Origin: JACDAN01 sp963847235
Lineage (GTDB): Bacteria; Actinomycetota; Thermoleophilia; Gaiellales; Gaiellaceae
Assembly (NCBI GenBank): GCA_963847235.1
Contig: CAWJYU010000008.1
Coordinates: 1-64,000 of the forward strand
Length of the DNA: 64,000 bases
Direction: 5' to 3'
The notes beneath the pieces were generated by a model, which saw only the letters and a program-made list of their open reading frames with translations, did not search any database and had not been told where the DNA came from. Numbering within the stretch: position 1 is the first letter of the stretch; each line of letters opens with the position of its first letter. Made by a program: the position numbers and the translations under genes. This document shows positions 10,077 through 18,805 of the stretch, in pieces.

Positions 10077-11762
10077 TTACTCGCCTCCCCCGCCGATCGT
10101 GACGGTATTGAAGAGCTCGTTCGTCGTCGGGCTCGGCACGAAGCCCTCGATGTCCGACCGGAAGGCCAGCGCGGGCTTCGTGTGCGCGTACGGGATGGCG
10201 GGCAGCTGCTCCATGATCAGCTGGTTCGCCTCCTTGTACATGTCGATCCGCGCCTGGCGGTCGGCCTCGATCTCCGCGTCGTCCAGCATCTTGAACAGCT
10301 CGGGGTTGCGGAAGCCGAACTGCGGGTTGAAGTCCTGGAAGAACGTCCCGATGAAGTTGTCCGCGTCGGCGAAGTCGCCCGTCCACCCGATCAGGTGCAG
10401 GGCGCCGGCGTTGCCCTCGTCCACGCGCCCGAGGTAGTCCGGATCCCACGGAGCCGTCTTGGGGACGACCTTGAAGCCGGACTTGTTCAGGCTGGCCGCC
10501 ATCGCCTCGAAGTTGTTCTTCGGGTTCGGCATGTACGGCCGGGACACGTCGCTCGGGTACCAGAACTCGACCTGAAGCGGCTGCTGCACGCCCGCTTCCT
10601 GCAGGAGCTGCTTCGCCCGCTCTGGGTCGTAGGGGTACTCCTCGACCGTGTCGGCGTAGCCCTCGACCTCCGGCGGCATCATCTGCTTCGCCACGACGCC
10701 GCGGCCGCCGTAGAAGTTGTCCACGACCGCCTGCCGGTCGAGCCCGTGGGCGACGGCCTGCCGGACCTTGAGGTTGTCCATCGGCTTCTGCGACTGGTCG
10801 ATCCCGACGTAGGCGACGTTGAACGCCGGCCGGTCGAGGATCTTCAGGTTCTCCTCACCCTCGATCGTCGGGATGTCCTGCGGCTCGACGAGGTCGTAGC
10901 CCTGGATCTCGTCGTTCTGGAGCGCCTGCAGCCGCGCGGCGTTGTCGGCGATCGGCCGGATGATCAGCTCGTCGAGCTTGGCCTTCTCGCCCCAGTAGTC
11001 CTCGTACCGCTTGAGGACGATGCGGTCCTCACGCGTCCAGGAGACGAACTCGAACGGGCCGGTGCCGATCGGATGCTCGGTGCCGAACGTTCCGCTCGGG
11101 CGGAAGCCGGTCTCCTCGTCGAGCGTGCCGGCGTCTGCGTTGAACTCCTCGAGCGCCTTCGGGCTCGCGATCGAGAACGCCTGCTGGACGAGAGCACCGA
11201 GGAGCGAGGCCGACGGCCGGGTGAGCGTGATCACCGCAGTCGTCGGGTTGCGCGCCTCGCAGCTCTTGTAGAGCGGATCGGAGAGATCCTCGCTCTCGTT
11301 CTTGGCGAACCCGCCGAAGAACGCGCTGTAGTAGTAGCTCGCGCTCGGGCTCTGGGCCGGACCCTTGAAGTTGTACCAACGGTCGAAGTTGAAGCAGACC
11401 GCCTCGGCGTTGAAGTCCGTCCCGTCGTGGAACTTGACGCCTTCGCGAAGCGCGAACGTGTAGGTCAAGGCGTCGGGGCTGACCTCCCACTCCGTCGCCA
11501 GGCCGGGCGCGAGCTCCGTCGTCCCCGGCTTGAGGTTGATCAACGTCTCGAAGATCTGCGTGATCACACGGATCGACTCGCCGTCCGAGACGAGCGCTCC
11601 GTCGATCAGGACGGGGTCGGCCGCTCCGGAGAAGACGAGCGTCCCGCCCGTCTCGCCTTCCGCGCCGCCCTCTTCGTCGTCGTCGCCGCCACAGCCCGCC
11701 GCCCCGACAACCAGCAGCGCCGTCGCGAGCAGCAGCAAAATCCTCTTGGTCACCCGCCCCAC
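10077..11762 (-). CDS. Peptide/nickel-type ABC transporter substrate-binding lipoprotein (SBP family 5)
   Basis: This 561-residue secreted lipoprotein opens the transporter operon. A signal peptide of about 25 residues (RILLLLATALLVVGAAGC) ends in a lipobox with the modified Cys, followed by an acidic Gly-rich linker. Family-5 binding-protein marks include TYTFALREGVKFHDGTDFNA and the C-terminal AIPYAHTKPALAF. The start is chosen as the GTG at 11762 because AGGAGG lies 6 bases upstream; another GTG nine bases further in is the alternative. Substrate is probably short peptides, but this family also carries other solutes. Confidence 0.9.
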   Translation of the reverse strand: MGRVTKRILLLLATALLVVGAAGCGGDDDEEGGAEGETGGTLVFSGAADPVLIDGALVSDGESIRVITQIFETLINLKPGTTELAPGLATEWEVSPDALTYTFALREGVKFHDGTDFNAEAVCFNFDRWYNFKGPAQSPSASYYYSAFFGGFAKNESEDLSDPLYKSCEARNPTTAVITLTRPSASLLGALVQQAFSIASPKALEEFNADAGTLDEETGFRPSGTFGTEHPIGTGPFEFVSWTREDRIVLKRYEDYWGEKAKLDELIIRPIADNAARLQALQNDEIQGYDLVEPQDIPTIEGEENLKILDRPAFNVAYVGIDQSQKPMDNLKVRQAVAHGLDRQAVVDNFYGGRGVVAKQMMPPEVEGYADTVEEYPYDPERAKQLLQEAGVQQPLQVEFWYPSDVSRPYMPNPKNNFEAMAASLNKSGFKVVPKTAPWDPDYLGRVDEGNAGALHLIGWTGDFADADNFIGTFFQDFNPQFGFRNPELFKMLDDAEIEADRQARIDMYKEANQLIMEQLPAIPYAHTKPALAFRSDIEGFVPSPTTNELFNTVTIGGGGE

Positions 11763-12044
11763 TCTCAGCCTCCTGTCTCTCGCTCCGTGCCGAATTCGCG
11801 GCAAGTATAGGAACCGACGCCTGACGAGCGGTTTGGTTGGCGTTAAGGCGAGGAATGACGAGGGATGCGCCGGCCGCATTCTTCGTGCTCCACGTCATAT
11901 GGGTCGTTGCATAGCCGAGAACTAGTGACAACCTCGACCGGACGGAGCGCTGCTCACGTCGTCCGCGTGGCGCTCGCGCTGGCTTCGACGTCAAGGTGAC
12001 CTGATGTTGGCCACCGAGGATCCCGAGGCTGCCCGGTCGCGGCG

Positions 12045-12300
12045 AGACGCTCCAGGCACTCGCTGCCGTCGAGCTCGACGCCGGCGAGGCCGAGGTGGCG
12101 GCCCGACTCCGCGGCGCGGCTCAGACCGTGCTCGTCGAGAGCGGATACGGAACTCTCGCAGCGTGCGCTCGAGCTCGACTACGACCTGCTTCTGAACCTC
12201 GAGGAGTCGCTGGGCAAGGAGAAGGTGGAGGAAGAGTGGGCTGCCGGCCGTGAGGAAGGAACGGCCGCGCTCGAGCTCGAGAATGCTGAGGCCGCTTCGG
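12045..12300 (+). pseudogene. C-terminal fragment of a TPR-type (LuxR/cyclase-like) regulator
   Basis: Two reading frames together give the characteristic last repeat of large TPR-containing regulators. One reads ALAAVELDAGEAEVAARLRG then AAQTVLVESGYGTLA; after a frame change near 12165-12180 another reads LNLEESLGKEKVEEEWAAGR followed by an Ala/Glu-rich helix. The spacing of the RLRGAAQ block, the LG block and the W-GR block fits that family. Nothing upstream encodes the rest, so this looks like a leftover tail. The homology is my pattern reading only and is moderate. Confidence 0.45.
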
Positions 12301-12306
12301 ATGAAC

Positions 12307-12333
12307 GGAGGTCCGGCCCGCGGGCCGACCTCC
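12307..12333 (-). terminator. Hairpin terminator after sigA
   Basis: GGAGGTC-CGGCCCG pairs with CGGGCCG-ACCTCC (one bulged base) directly downstream of the sigma-factor stop at 12346 on the minus strand. There is no clear T-tract, so termination would be of the GC-hairpin type common in actinobacteria. Confidence 0.6.
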
Positions 12334-12345
12334 ATCGTCCTCTAG

Positions 12346-13419
12346 TTAGTTCGCGGAGACCGCGGCGAGGTCGCGGAGCGCGGCCAGCCGGGCCAGCGCC
12401 TGCGCCTCGAGTTGACGCACGCGCTCGCGCGTCAGGTCCAGCTCGTGGCCGATCGCCTCGAGCGTCCACGGCTCGCCCTCGAACCCGAAGCGGAGCTCCA
12501 GGATCCGCCGCTCGCGCTCCGGCAGCGCGTCGAGCGCGCGCCGGACGCCCTGCTTGCGCAGCGACTCCTCGGCCTCGTCGAACGGGTCCGCGGCTTCGCG
12601 GTCGGCGAAGAGGTCGCCCAGCTCGCCCTCGTCGTCCGCGCCGACCGTCTGGTTCAGCGAGACCGACGCGTGGGCAGCTCCCAGCGCCTCGTCGACGTGC
12701 TGCATCGGAAGACCGGTCGCCTCGGCGAGCTCTTCCTTCGTCGCCTCCCGGCCCAGCTCGACCTCGAGCCGGCGCGCCGCGCGCGACAGCTTCTGCTGCC
12801 GCTCGACGACGTGGACCGGCACGCGGATCGTCCGCGCGTGGTTCGCCACGGCGCGTTGCACCGACTGGCGGATCCACCAGGTCGCGTAGGTCGAGAACTT
12901 GAACCCGCGCCGCCAGTCGAACTTCTCGACCGCGCGGTTGAGGCCCAGCGTTCCCTCCTGGATGAGGTCCAGGAACGGGACACCCAGGCCGCGGTAGCCC
13001 TTCGCGATCGAGACGACCAGGCGGAGGTTCGACTCGATCATGTGACGCTTCGCGATCAGGTCGCCGCGCTCGATGCGCTTCGCGAGCGTGATCTCCTCGG
13101 CGGCGGTCAGCAGCTTGTGGCGGCCGACGTCCGCAAGGAAGAGCTGAAGGCTGTCCGCCGAGCCGACCATGGCGTCGGGATCGGGCTGCTTGGCCTTCTG
13201 CTTGGCCTGCGCGGCCTCCTCGGCGGCGGCCTCACGGATCTCGAGACCGATCGCCTCGAGCTCGCGCGTCAGCTGCTCCACGTCCTCCTCGCCGAGGTCG
13301 TGCTCGACGGCGAACGCCTCGAGCTCGACGGGCTCGATGTGACCGCGCTCCTCGCCCTGCTCGATGAACGGACGAGCCTGCTCGCTTTCCAGAAGTTCCT
13401 GAAGCTGGTGCTGTGTCAA
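12346..13419 (-). CDS. sigA: Primary-type RNA polymerase sigma factor (sigma-70, SigA/RpoD)
   Basis: This 357-residue sigma-70 has a short acidic region 1.1-like N-terminus (about 1-85). Region 1.2 follows (DSLQLFLADVGRHKLLTAAE), then region 2 with the RpoD signature VPFLDLIQEGTLGLNRAVEK and the -10-binding FKFSTYATWWIRQSVQRA. Region 3 is ATKEELAEATGLPMQHV, and region 4 ends in the HTH TLEAIGHELDLTRERVRQLE. The short N-terminus resembles compact actinobacterial primary or group-2 sigmas. The predicted start is an unusual TTG; AAAGGA lies 14 bases upstream, so a nearby alternative start is possible. Confidence 0.88.
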   Translation of the reverse strand: MTQHQLQELLESEQARPFIEQGEERGHIEPVELEAFAVEHDLGEEDVEQLTRELEAIGLEIREAAAEEAAQAKQKAKQPDPDAMVGSADSLQLFLADVGRHKLLTAAEEITLAKRIERGDLIAKRHMIESNLRLVVSIAKGYRGLGVPFLDLIQEGTLGLNRAVEKFDWRRGFKFSTYATWWIRQSVQRAVANHARTIRVPVHVVERQQKLSRAARRLEVELGREATKEELAEATGLPMQHVDEALGAAHASVSLNQTVGADDEGELGDLFADREAADPFDEAEESLRKQGVRRALDALPERERRILELRFGFEGEPWTLEAIGHELDLTRERVRQLEAQALARLAALRDLAAVSAN

Positions 13420-13634
13420 AGCGGTTCTCTACGTCCTTTCAACTGTCGCGGCAACCTGCCAACTCTAAGAGGCCGGTCGGACCTCCAACTTTCTGACTCT
13501 ATGGCGCTTTTCCTCGTTTTTCCAGGGCGACAGGGCCGGTTTTCGGCCCCACGCTCAAGGAAAACGTGACCTCGTTTCCTCGTATTCCGGACGACGCGCT
13601 TTTCGGTTCGTCAGAACCAGCGCGTAGACGGCTT

Positions 13635-15902
13635 CTACCCTAGGGAGACGCGGCGCTTCTGAAAAGGTTTGTCGCTGCTTTTTAACCGAATTTTCACTCG
13701 GCGGCGGCCGGCTGTTCTTCCCGCTCGATCCTGCCCCTCTTCGGCGTCCTGCTCCTGCTGGCGCCGCTTGCTGACGGGGAACTCGAACTCGACCTTGCCG
13801 TCCTCCTTCAGCAGGAGCCTGGCGCGGAACGGCTTGCCGGCCCGCGAGCGGAAACCTGAGAGCACCTCGGTCGTCCTGCCGTCCGCCAGCAGCTGGCGCG
13901 CGATCTCCGGCGTCAGCGTCCGGCCGGCGACGCGCTTCCAGATCACGAAGCCGCAACCCGGCTCCTCGCGGCTCTTCCAGCTCGTGCAGCCGTAGGCGCG
14001 TGAGTTCTCCTTGATGATCTCGCCGGTCTCGGCGCCGCACTTCGGGCAGAGGCCGAGCTCGACGCGCTCGACCTTGATCTTGTCGTCGGGAAGGCTCGCG
14101 ATCTGCTCGACGGTCGTCTTCGTGAAGCCGGCGATGCCGTCCATGAACGCCGAGCGGTCGCCGTTGCCGTGCTCGATGTCCGAGAGCTGCTTCTCCCAGT
14201 CGCCCGTCAGCTCGGCGGAGGTGATCGGGTGCTCCTCGAGCATCGTGACGACGCTCATGCCCTTCGGCGTCGGCTGGAGGTCCTTGCCGGCGCGCTCGAT
14301 GTACTCGCGGCGGATCAGCGTCTCGATGATCTCGGCGCGCGTCGCAGGCGTGCCGAGCCCGCGCTCCTTCATCGCCTCGCGCATTTCCTCGTCGTCGACG
14401 AGCTTGCCCGCGGTCTCCATGCTGGAGAGGAGCGTCGCCTCGGTGTAGCGGGGTGGCGGCTTCGTCTCCTTCGCCTCGGCCTCCGCCTGGGCGCAGCGGA
14501 CTTCCTGGCCCTGCTTGAGCTCGGGGAGCTCGCCCTCGCCCTCGGCGTCCTCGTCCTGCTTGGTTTGATCGGTGGCCTCGACGCCGTAGACGCCGCGCCA
14601 GCCGGCCTCGAGCGTGACCTTGCCGCGGGTGCGGAAGCGCTCGCTCTCGACCTCCGTGACGATCGTGGTGCGCGCATAGCGGGCGGGCGGATGGAAGACG
14701 GAGAGGAAGCGGCGCGCGACGAGGTCGAAGATCCGCCGCTCGTCCGGCGTGAAGCCCGTGACGTCGTGGGCGATGTCCGTGGGGATGATCGCGTGGTGGT
14801 CGTCGACCTTGGCGTCGTTGACGACTCGCGCGAGCGGCAGCTGGTCGAGGCCGAGCACGAAGCGCGCGCCTCGCTCGTAGTCGGGGATCGACACCAGCGT
14901 CTCGGCGGTCGGCTTCAGCTGCGGGACGAGGTCGCCGGAGAGCCAGCGCGAGTTGGTCCGGGGGTACGTGATCGCCTTCTTGCCCTCGTAGAGCGACTGG
15001 GCGGCGCTCAGCGTCCTGCGCGCGGAGAAGCCGAAGCGGCCGTTCGCGTCCCGCTGGAGGGCGGTCAGGTCGTAGAGGAGCGGCGCGCGCTCGGAGTGCT
15101 CCTTGCGCTCGACCGACTCGACCCGTCCGGTCTTGCCCGTGACCTTCTCGACGATCTCGTCGGCGCGCTTCCCGTCCTTCAGCCGCGTCTCGTCGTCCTC
15201 GAACCAGAGGCCGTTGTAGCGCGGGTCGAACGTGGCGTGGACGAGCCAGTACGGCTCCGGCGTGAACGCCTGGATCGCGCGCTCGCGCTTGACCATCATC
15301 GCGAGCGTCGGAGTCTGGACGCGGCCGAGCGAGACGACACCGGCGCCCCAGCCGCGGCGGGTTGTCGCCGCGCGGGTCGCGTTCATGCCCACCAGCCAGT
15401 CCGCCTCCGAGCGCGACCGCGCCGCGTCGCGGAGCGGCTCCAGCTCGTCGGCAGGGCGAAGCCTCTCGAAGCCGTCGCGGATCGCCGCCTTCGTCATCGA
15501 GTTGATCCACAGCCGGTCGACCGGCGTGTCGACACCCGAGGTCTCGTAGATGTGCGTGAAGATCAGCTCACCCTCGCGCCCGGCGTCGCAGGCGTTCACG
15601 ACGCGGTCGACGTCCTTTCGCTTCAGGAGCTTGTGGATCAGGTTGAGCTGCGTCGCGGACTTCTTGTCGCGCGGGCGAACCTTGAACTCCTCCGGGACGA
15701 TGGGGAGGTTGTCGAGCTTCCACGACTTCCAGGCAGAGTCGTAGTCCTCGGGATCGGAGAGCTCGAGGAGGTGGCCGACCGCGAACGTGACCACGTAGTC
15801 GTCGGACTCGTAGAAGTTCTTGTGCTCGTCGAACGAACCGGGAAGAGCACCGACGATGTCACGTGCAACGGAGGGCTTTTCTGCGATGACCAGGGTCTTC
15901 AT
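13635..15902 (-). CDS. topB: Type IA DNA topoisomerase (TopB/topoisomerase III-like)
   Basis: This 755-residue enzyme relaxes or decatenates DNA through a 5'-phosphotyrosine. The Toprim domain starts MKTLVIAEKPSVARDIVGAL and carries the acidic motif CDAGREGELIF. The active-site Tyr is in KAITYPRTNSRWL, near residue 315. The C-terminal third holds a zinc-finger-like CPKCGAETGEI ... CTSWKSREEPGC segment and a basic tail. Length and toprim sequence favour TopB over the housekeeping TopA. It lies upstream of sigA on the same strand with a 215-bp gap. Confidence 0.92.
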   Translation of the reverse strand: MKTLVIAEKPSVARDIVGALPGSFDEHKNFYESDDYVVTFAVGHLLELSDPEDYDSAWKSWKLDNLPIVPEEFKVRPRDKKSATQLNLIHKLLKRKDVDRVVNACDAGREGELIFTHIYETSGVDTPVDRLWINSMTKAAIRDGFERLRPADELEPLRDAARSRSEADWLVGMNATRAATTRRGWGAGVVSLGRVQTPTLAMMVKRERAIQAFTPEPYWLVHATFDPRYNGLWFEDDETRLKDGKRADEIVEKVTGKTGRVESVERKEHSERAPLLYDLTALQRDANGRFGFSARRTLSAAQSLYEGKKAITYPRTNSRWLSGDLVPQLKPTAETLVSIPDYERGARFVLGLDQLPLARVVNDAKVDDHHAIIPTDIAHDVTGFTPDERRIFDLVARRFLSVFHPPARYARTTIVTEVESERFRTRGKVTLEAGWRGVYGVEATDQTKQDEDAEGEGELPELKQGQEVRCAQAEAEAKETKPPPRYTEATLLSSMETAGKLVDDEEMREAMKERGLGTPATRAEIIETLIRREYIERAGKDLQPTPKGMSVVTMLEEHPITSAELTGDWEKQLSDIEHGNGDRSAFMDGIAGFTKTTVEQIASLPDDKIKVERVELGLCPKCGAETGEIIKENSRAYGCTSWKSREEPGCGFVIWKRVAGRTLTPEIARQLLADGRTTEVLSGFRSRAGKPFRARLLLKEDGKVEFEFPVSKRRQQEQDAEEGQDRAGRTAGRRRVKIRLKSSDKPFQKRRVSLG

Positions 15903-15965
15903 CGCGCCACACCGTAGCGAAGTGTGTCAACCACGCAATCCCGGGGACAGGGATACTCCCCCGCC

Positions 15966-16577
15966 GTGAAATCACGCATGTACCACTTCATCGGGGCCGT
16001 CTCGGCCGGGCCGATTCGGCGGATCTTTCGCTTTCGGAGCAAGGGTGAGGAGCACCTTCCACGCGAAGGCGGCTACGTCCTTGCCGCCAACCATCAGTCG
16101 AATCTGGACCCCTGGCCGCTGGGCATCCCGTTGTACCCGGACCGGCAGTTGCGCTTCATGGCCAAGTCCGAGATGTACATCCCGCCGTTCAACTGGGTCC
16201 TCGAGGCTGCCGGCGCGTTCCCAGTTCGCCGTGGGCTGGGAGACGAGGGGGCGATCCGAAAGGCCGGCGAGCTCGCGAAGGCGGGCGAGGTCGTCGCGAT
16301 CTTCCCGGAGGGGACGCGGCGCAACAAAGGCGTCACGAAGAAGCACAAGGCGCGGCCGCGCACCGGGGCCGCACGTGTGGCGCTCCAGGCCGGCGTTCCG
16401 CTCGTCCCGGCGGCGATCGGCGGGACCGAGAGCCTGCTGAAGCTCGGGCCGCTTCGTGTCGCGTACGGCCCGCCGATCGACGTCTCGGACCTGGACACCG
16501 AAGACATCCGCGGGAGCTCGAAGATCGCGACCGAACGGCTGATGGACTCAATCCACGAGCTCGAGAAGACGCTTTGA
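15966..16577 (+). CDS. 1-acyl-sn-glycerol-3-phosphate acyltransferase (PlsC family)
   Basis: This roughly 203-residue membrane-associated acyltransferase of phospholipid synthesis has the catalytic HX4D box in NHQSNLDPWPLG (near residue 45) and the glycerol-phosphate-binding FPEGTRRNKG. I prefer the GTG at 15966 (VKSRMYHFIG), 8 bases after GATACT and without a ribosome site. A GTG at 15924 in the same frame would add 14 residues. Its stop overlaps the TTG of the next gene (TTGA), so the two are probably co-transcribed. Confidence 0.85.
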   Translation: MKSRMYHFIGAVSAGPIRRIFRFRSKGEEHLPREGGYVLAANHQSNLDPWPLGIPLYPDRQLRFMAKSEMYIPPFNWVLEAAGAFPVRRGLGDEGAIRKAGELAKAGEVVAIFPEGTRRNKGVTKKHKARPRTGAARVALQAGVPLVPAAIGGTESLLKLGPLRVAYGPPIDVSDLDTEDIRGSSKIATERLMDSIHELEKTL

Positions 16578-17389
16578 GCCGGCCGCTGCTCGTCGTCGAC
16601 GGGGACTCGCTGGCGCACCGCGCCTACCACGCGCTACCGAAATCGATCAACCAGAACGCCGTCGTCGGGTTCACGAACATGCTCGTTCGCCTCTGGGAGA
16701 TGGAGGACCCTCGGACCGTCTTCGTCGGCTGGGACACGCTCACGGTTCCGACGTACAGGCACGAGGCGCTGCCGGGGTACCAGGCGGGGCGCGTCTTCGA
16801 CCAGAGCCTTCTCGATCAGCTCGACATGCTGCCGGAGCTCGTCGAGGCGCTCGGGTTCGCCTACGGAAAGGCGCCGGGCTACGAAGCCGACGACTTCGTC
16901 GGCGCCGCTGTGAGGTCCGAGGAGGACCGCGGCGGCACCGCGGTCGTCGTGACCTCCGACCGGGACATGTTCCAGCTGGCCAGTGACCGGACCGTCGTCG
17001 TGACCCCGGTGCGCGGTGTCTCCGAGCTGGCGCGGATCGGGCCGGCCGAGGTGCGGGAGCGCTACGGCGTCGAGCCCGGGCAGGTTCCGGACTTCATTGC
17101 GTTGCGCGGCGACCCGTCCGACAAGATCCCCGGCGCGCCTGGCGTCGGGCCGAAGACCGCCGCCTCGATCCTCAAGCAGTACGGCTCGCTCGACGCTGCC
17201 TTGGAGGCCGGTCGCTTCCCGAATCTGCGGGAGGAGTTGGAGCTCTACAGGCGAATTGCCACGGTCGACGCCTCCGCTCCGCTCCCTCCCCTGAACGATC
17301 AGTCCCCTGCGTGGGCGGAGGCGTCCTCCCTCCTCGACTCCTGGGGCCTGGGCAACCTCGCGGGGCGAATTGCTGCTCGTTCGGCATAG
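16574..17389 (+). CDS. Stand-alone 5'-3' exonuclease (PolI N-terminal-like)
   Basis: This 271-residue flap/5'-3' exonuclease has metal-site acidic residues in LLVVDGDSLAHRAY, GYEADDFVGAAV and VTSDRDMFQLA. The helix-3-turn-helix DNA-binding region reads ALRGDPSDKIPGAPGVGPKT. It lacks any polymerase domain, matching the short PolI-like exonucleases of actinobacteria that process RNA primers or flaps. The TTG start overlaps the plsC stop. Confidence 0.88.
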   Translation: MSRPLLVVDGDSLAHRAYHALPKSINQNAVVGFTNMLVRLWEMEDPRTVFVGWDTLTVPTYRHEALPGYQAGRVFDQSLLDQLDMLPELVEALGFAYGKAPGYEADDFVGAAVRSEEDRGGTAVVVTSDRDMFQLASDRTVVVTPVRGVSELARIGPAEVRERYGVEPGQVPDFIALRGDPSDKIPGAPGVGPKTAASILKQYGSLDAALEAGRFPNLREELELYRRIATVDASAPLPPLNDQSPAWAEASSLLDSWGLGNLAGRIAARSA

Positions 17390-17879
17390 CGCGCCGGAAA
17401 TCGATCCGTCGGTGCCGTCCGAGGAGTGGCGGCTGAGCGAGGAGGGACGGCGGCGGTGCGGGCCGCTGGCAGAGCGGCTCGCCGGGTACGAGCCGCGCGC
17501 GCTGCTGGCCAGCACCGAGCCGAAGGCGCGGGAGACCGCCGAGCTCGCGGCGCCGGTGCTCGGGCTCCAGGTGCAGCTCTCGGATGGGCTGCGGGAGACG
17601 GCTCGTCGCTCAGTGGGCTGGCTGGCGCCGGAGGAATTCGACCGGGGGATCCGGGAGCTCTTCGAGCGCCCGGGCGAGGTGGTCTTCGGCGAGGAGAGCG
17701 CAGCGGAGGCGCTGGCGCGGTTCCAGAGAGCTGTCGCCGGCCTGGAGGAGCCGGCCGTCGTCGTCACGCACGGGACGGTGCTCAGCCTCTACGCAGCCGC
17801 GCTGGACGGCCGCGACCCGTACGAGCTCTGGCGTGGTCTCGAGCTTCCCGACGTCGTGGAGGTCCCATGGAGCTCGTGA
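17370..17879 (+). CDS. Histidine phosphatase superfamily protein
   Basis: This 169-residue protein has the phosphatase RHG-like motif LLVRHSAPE (phospho-accepting His near residue 6), an Arg in ARETAELAA, and the second catalytic His in VVVTHGTVLSL. It could be a phosphoglycerate-mutase-like or SixA-like phosphatase; the substrate is not readable. Start is TTG, overlapping the exonuclease gene by 20 bp. Its 3' end overlaps the next gene by 13 bp. Confidence 0.8.
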   Translation: MLLVRHSAPEIDPSVPSEEWRLSEEGRRRCGPLAERLAGYEPRALLASTEPKARETAELAAPVLGLQVQLSDGLRETARRSVGWLAPEEFDRGIRELFERPGEVVFGEESAAEALARFQRAVAGLEEPAVVVTHGTVLSLYAAALDGRDPYELWRGLELPDVVEVPWSS

Positions 17880-18805
17880 GCCACCCGGACATGGCGCGGC
17901 TCCACCCCACCGGCGACCACCCGGAGCAGCAGGGACGGCTCCGCACGTTGCACGAGCGCTTCGAGTTCCGCGAAGCCGAGCCGGCGTCGGAGGACGACAT
18001 CCTCCGCTGCCACACGCCCGAGCTGCTCGAGCTCGTTCGCGGCATCGACCGGCCGACGCTGATCGATTCGGACACGCTCGCCTCGAACACGACCTACGAC
18101 GCGGCGCTTCTCGCTGCGGGTGCTTCGATCGCCGCGGTCGGCGGAAGATCTGCTACGGGGCGACTCAAGGGGTCTGACCCCACGCGCGCTGGGGCTCATG
18201 GAGAACCGCAGGGCCGGGGCGTGGGGTCTGACCCCAAGGGCGGCTTCGCGCTGGTCCGCCCGCCCGGGCATCACGCGACACCGGACGTCGCGATGGGCTT
18301 CTGCTTCTTCAACAACGTGGCCGTCGCGGCCAGGTACGCCCAGGCCGAGCTCGGCGTCGGCCGGGTCGCGATCGTCGACTGGGACGTCCACCACGGAAAC
18401 GGGACCGAGGACATCTTCCGATCCGATCCCACGGTCCTGTTCGTGTCGATGCACCAATGGCCGTTCTATCCCGGCACCGGCGGGCCGGACGACCAGGGCG
18501 AGACGCTCGTGAACGTGCCGCTTCCGGCCGGGTCGACGGACGAGGACTACCTGGCCGCGTGGGACGAGCGCGTCGAGCCGGCAGTTCGGGCGTTCGAGCC
18601 CGACCTCGTGCTCGTCTCGGCGGGCTTCGACGCCCACGAGGAGGATCCGATCGCGCAGATGCTCGTCACGGAGGCCGGCTTCCGCGAGCTGGCGCGCCGT
18701 TCCGCGGCACTGGCACCGAGGACCGCCGCGGTGCTGGAGGGCGGCTACAACCTCGAGACGCTGCCTCGGCTGGTCGAAGCGGCGCTCGAAGGCTTCGCGT
18801 CCTAG
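17867..18805 (+). CDS. Histone-deacetylase-like amidohydrolase (with in-frame repeat insertion)
   Basis: This 312-residue member of the HDAC/acetylpolyamine-amidohydrolase superfamily is a Zn-dependent deacetylase. Catalytic and metal residues are present: RPPGHHATPDVAMGFCFFNN (His-His pair), IVDWDVHHGNGTEDIF (Zn Asp and His) and LVSAGFDAHEEDP (Zn Asp). Between the AAGASIAAVGG helix and the FALVRPPGHH strand lies an extra 25-30 residue Gly/Arg-rich insert encoded by a GGGGTCTGACCCC inverted repeat (18169-18235). Reading frame is kept. Whether the enzyme tolerates the insert is unknown. Confidence 0.85.
   Translation: MELVSHPDMARLHPTGDHPEQQGRLRTLHERFEFREAEPASEDDILRCHTPELLELVRGIDRPTLIDSDTLASNTTYDAALLAAGASIAAVGGRSATGRLKGSDPTRAGAHGEPQGRGVGSDPKGGFALVRPPGHHATPDVAMGFCFFNNVAVAARYAQAELGVGRVAIVDWDVHHGNGTEDIFRSDPTVLFVSMHQWPFYPGTGGPDDQGETLVNVPLPAGSTDEDYLAAWDERVEPAVRAFEPDLVLVSAGFDAHEEDPIAQMLVTEAGFRELARRSAALAPRTAAVLEGGYNLETLPRLVEAALEGFAS
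18169..18235. repeat. Palindromic repeat element (GGGGTCTGACCCC ends) inside a gene
   Basis: Two copies of GGGGTCTGACCCC (18169-18181 and 18223-18235) are arranged as arms of a larger inverted repeat: ...ACCCCACGC at the left and GCGTGGGG... at the right, with about 33 bp between them. The same 13-mer, or its TCA variant, bounds the 51960-52109 element. It looks like a REP/MITE-type mobile palindrome. Confidence 0.75.

Noticed and set aside
13555..15510. Very long open frames antisense or out of frame to real genes (topB, opp, mutase, purine genes)
   Set aside because: High-GC codon bias keeps shadow frames open; translations are Arg/Ala/Gly-rich with no domain pattern, while the true frames carry clear catalytic motifs.
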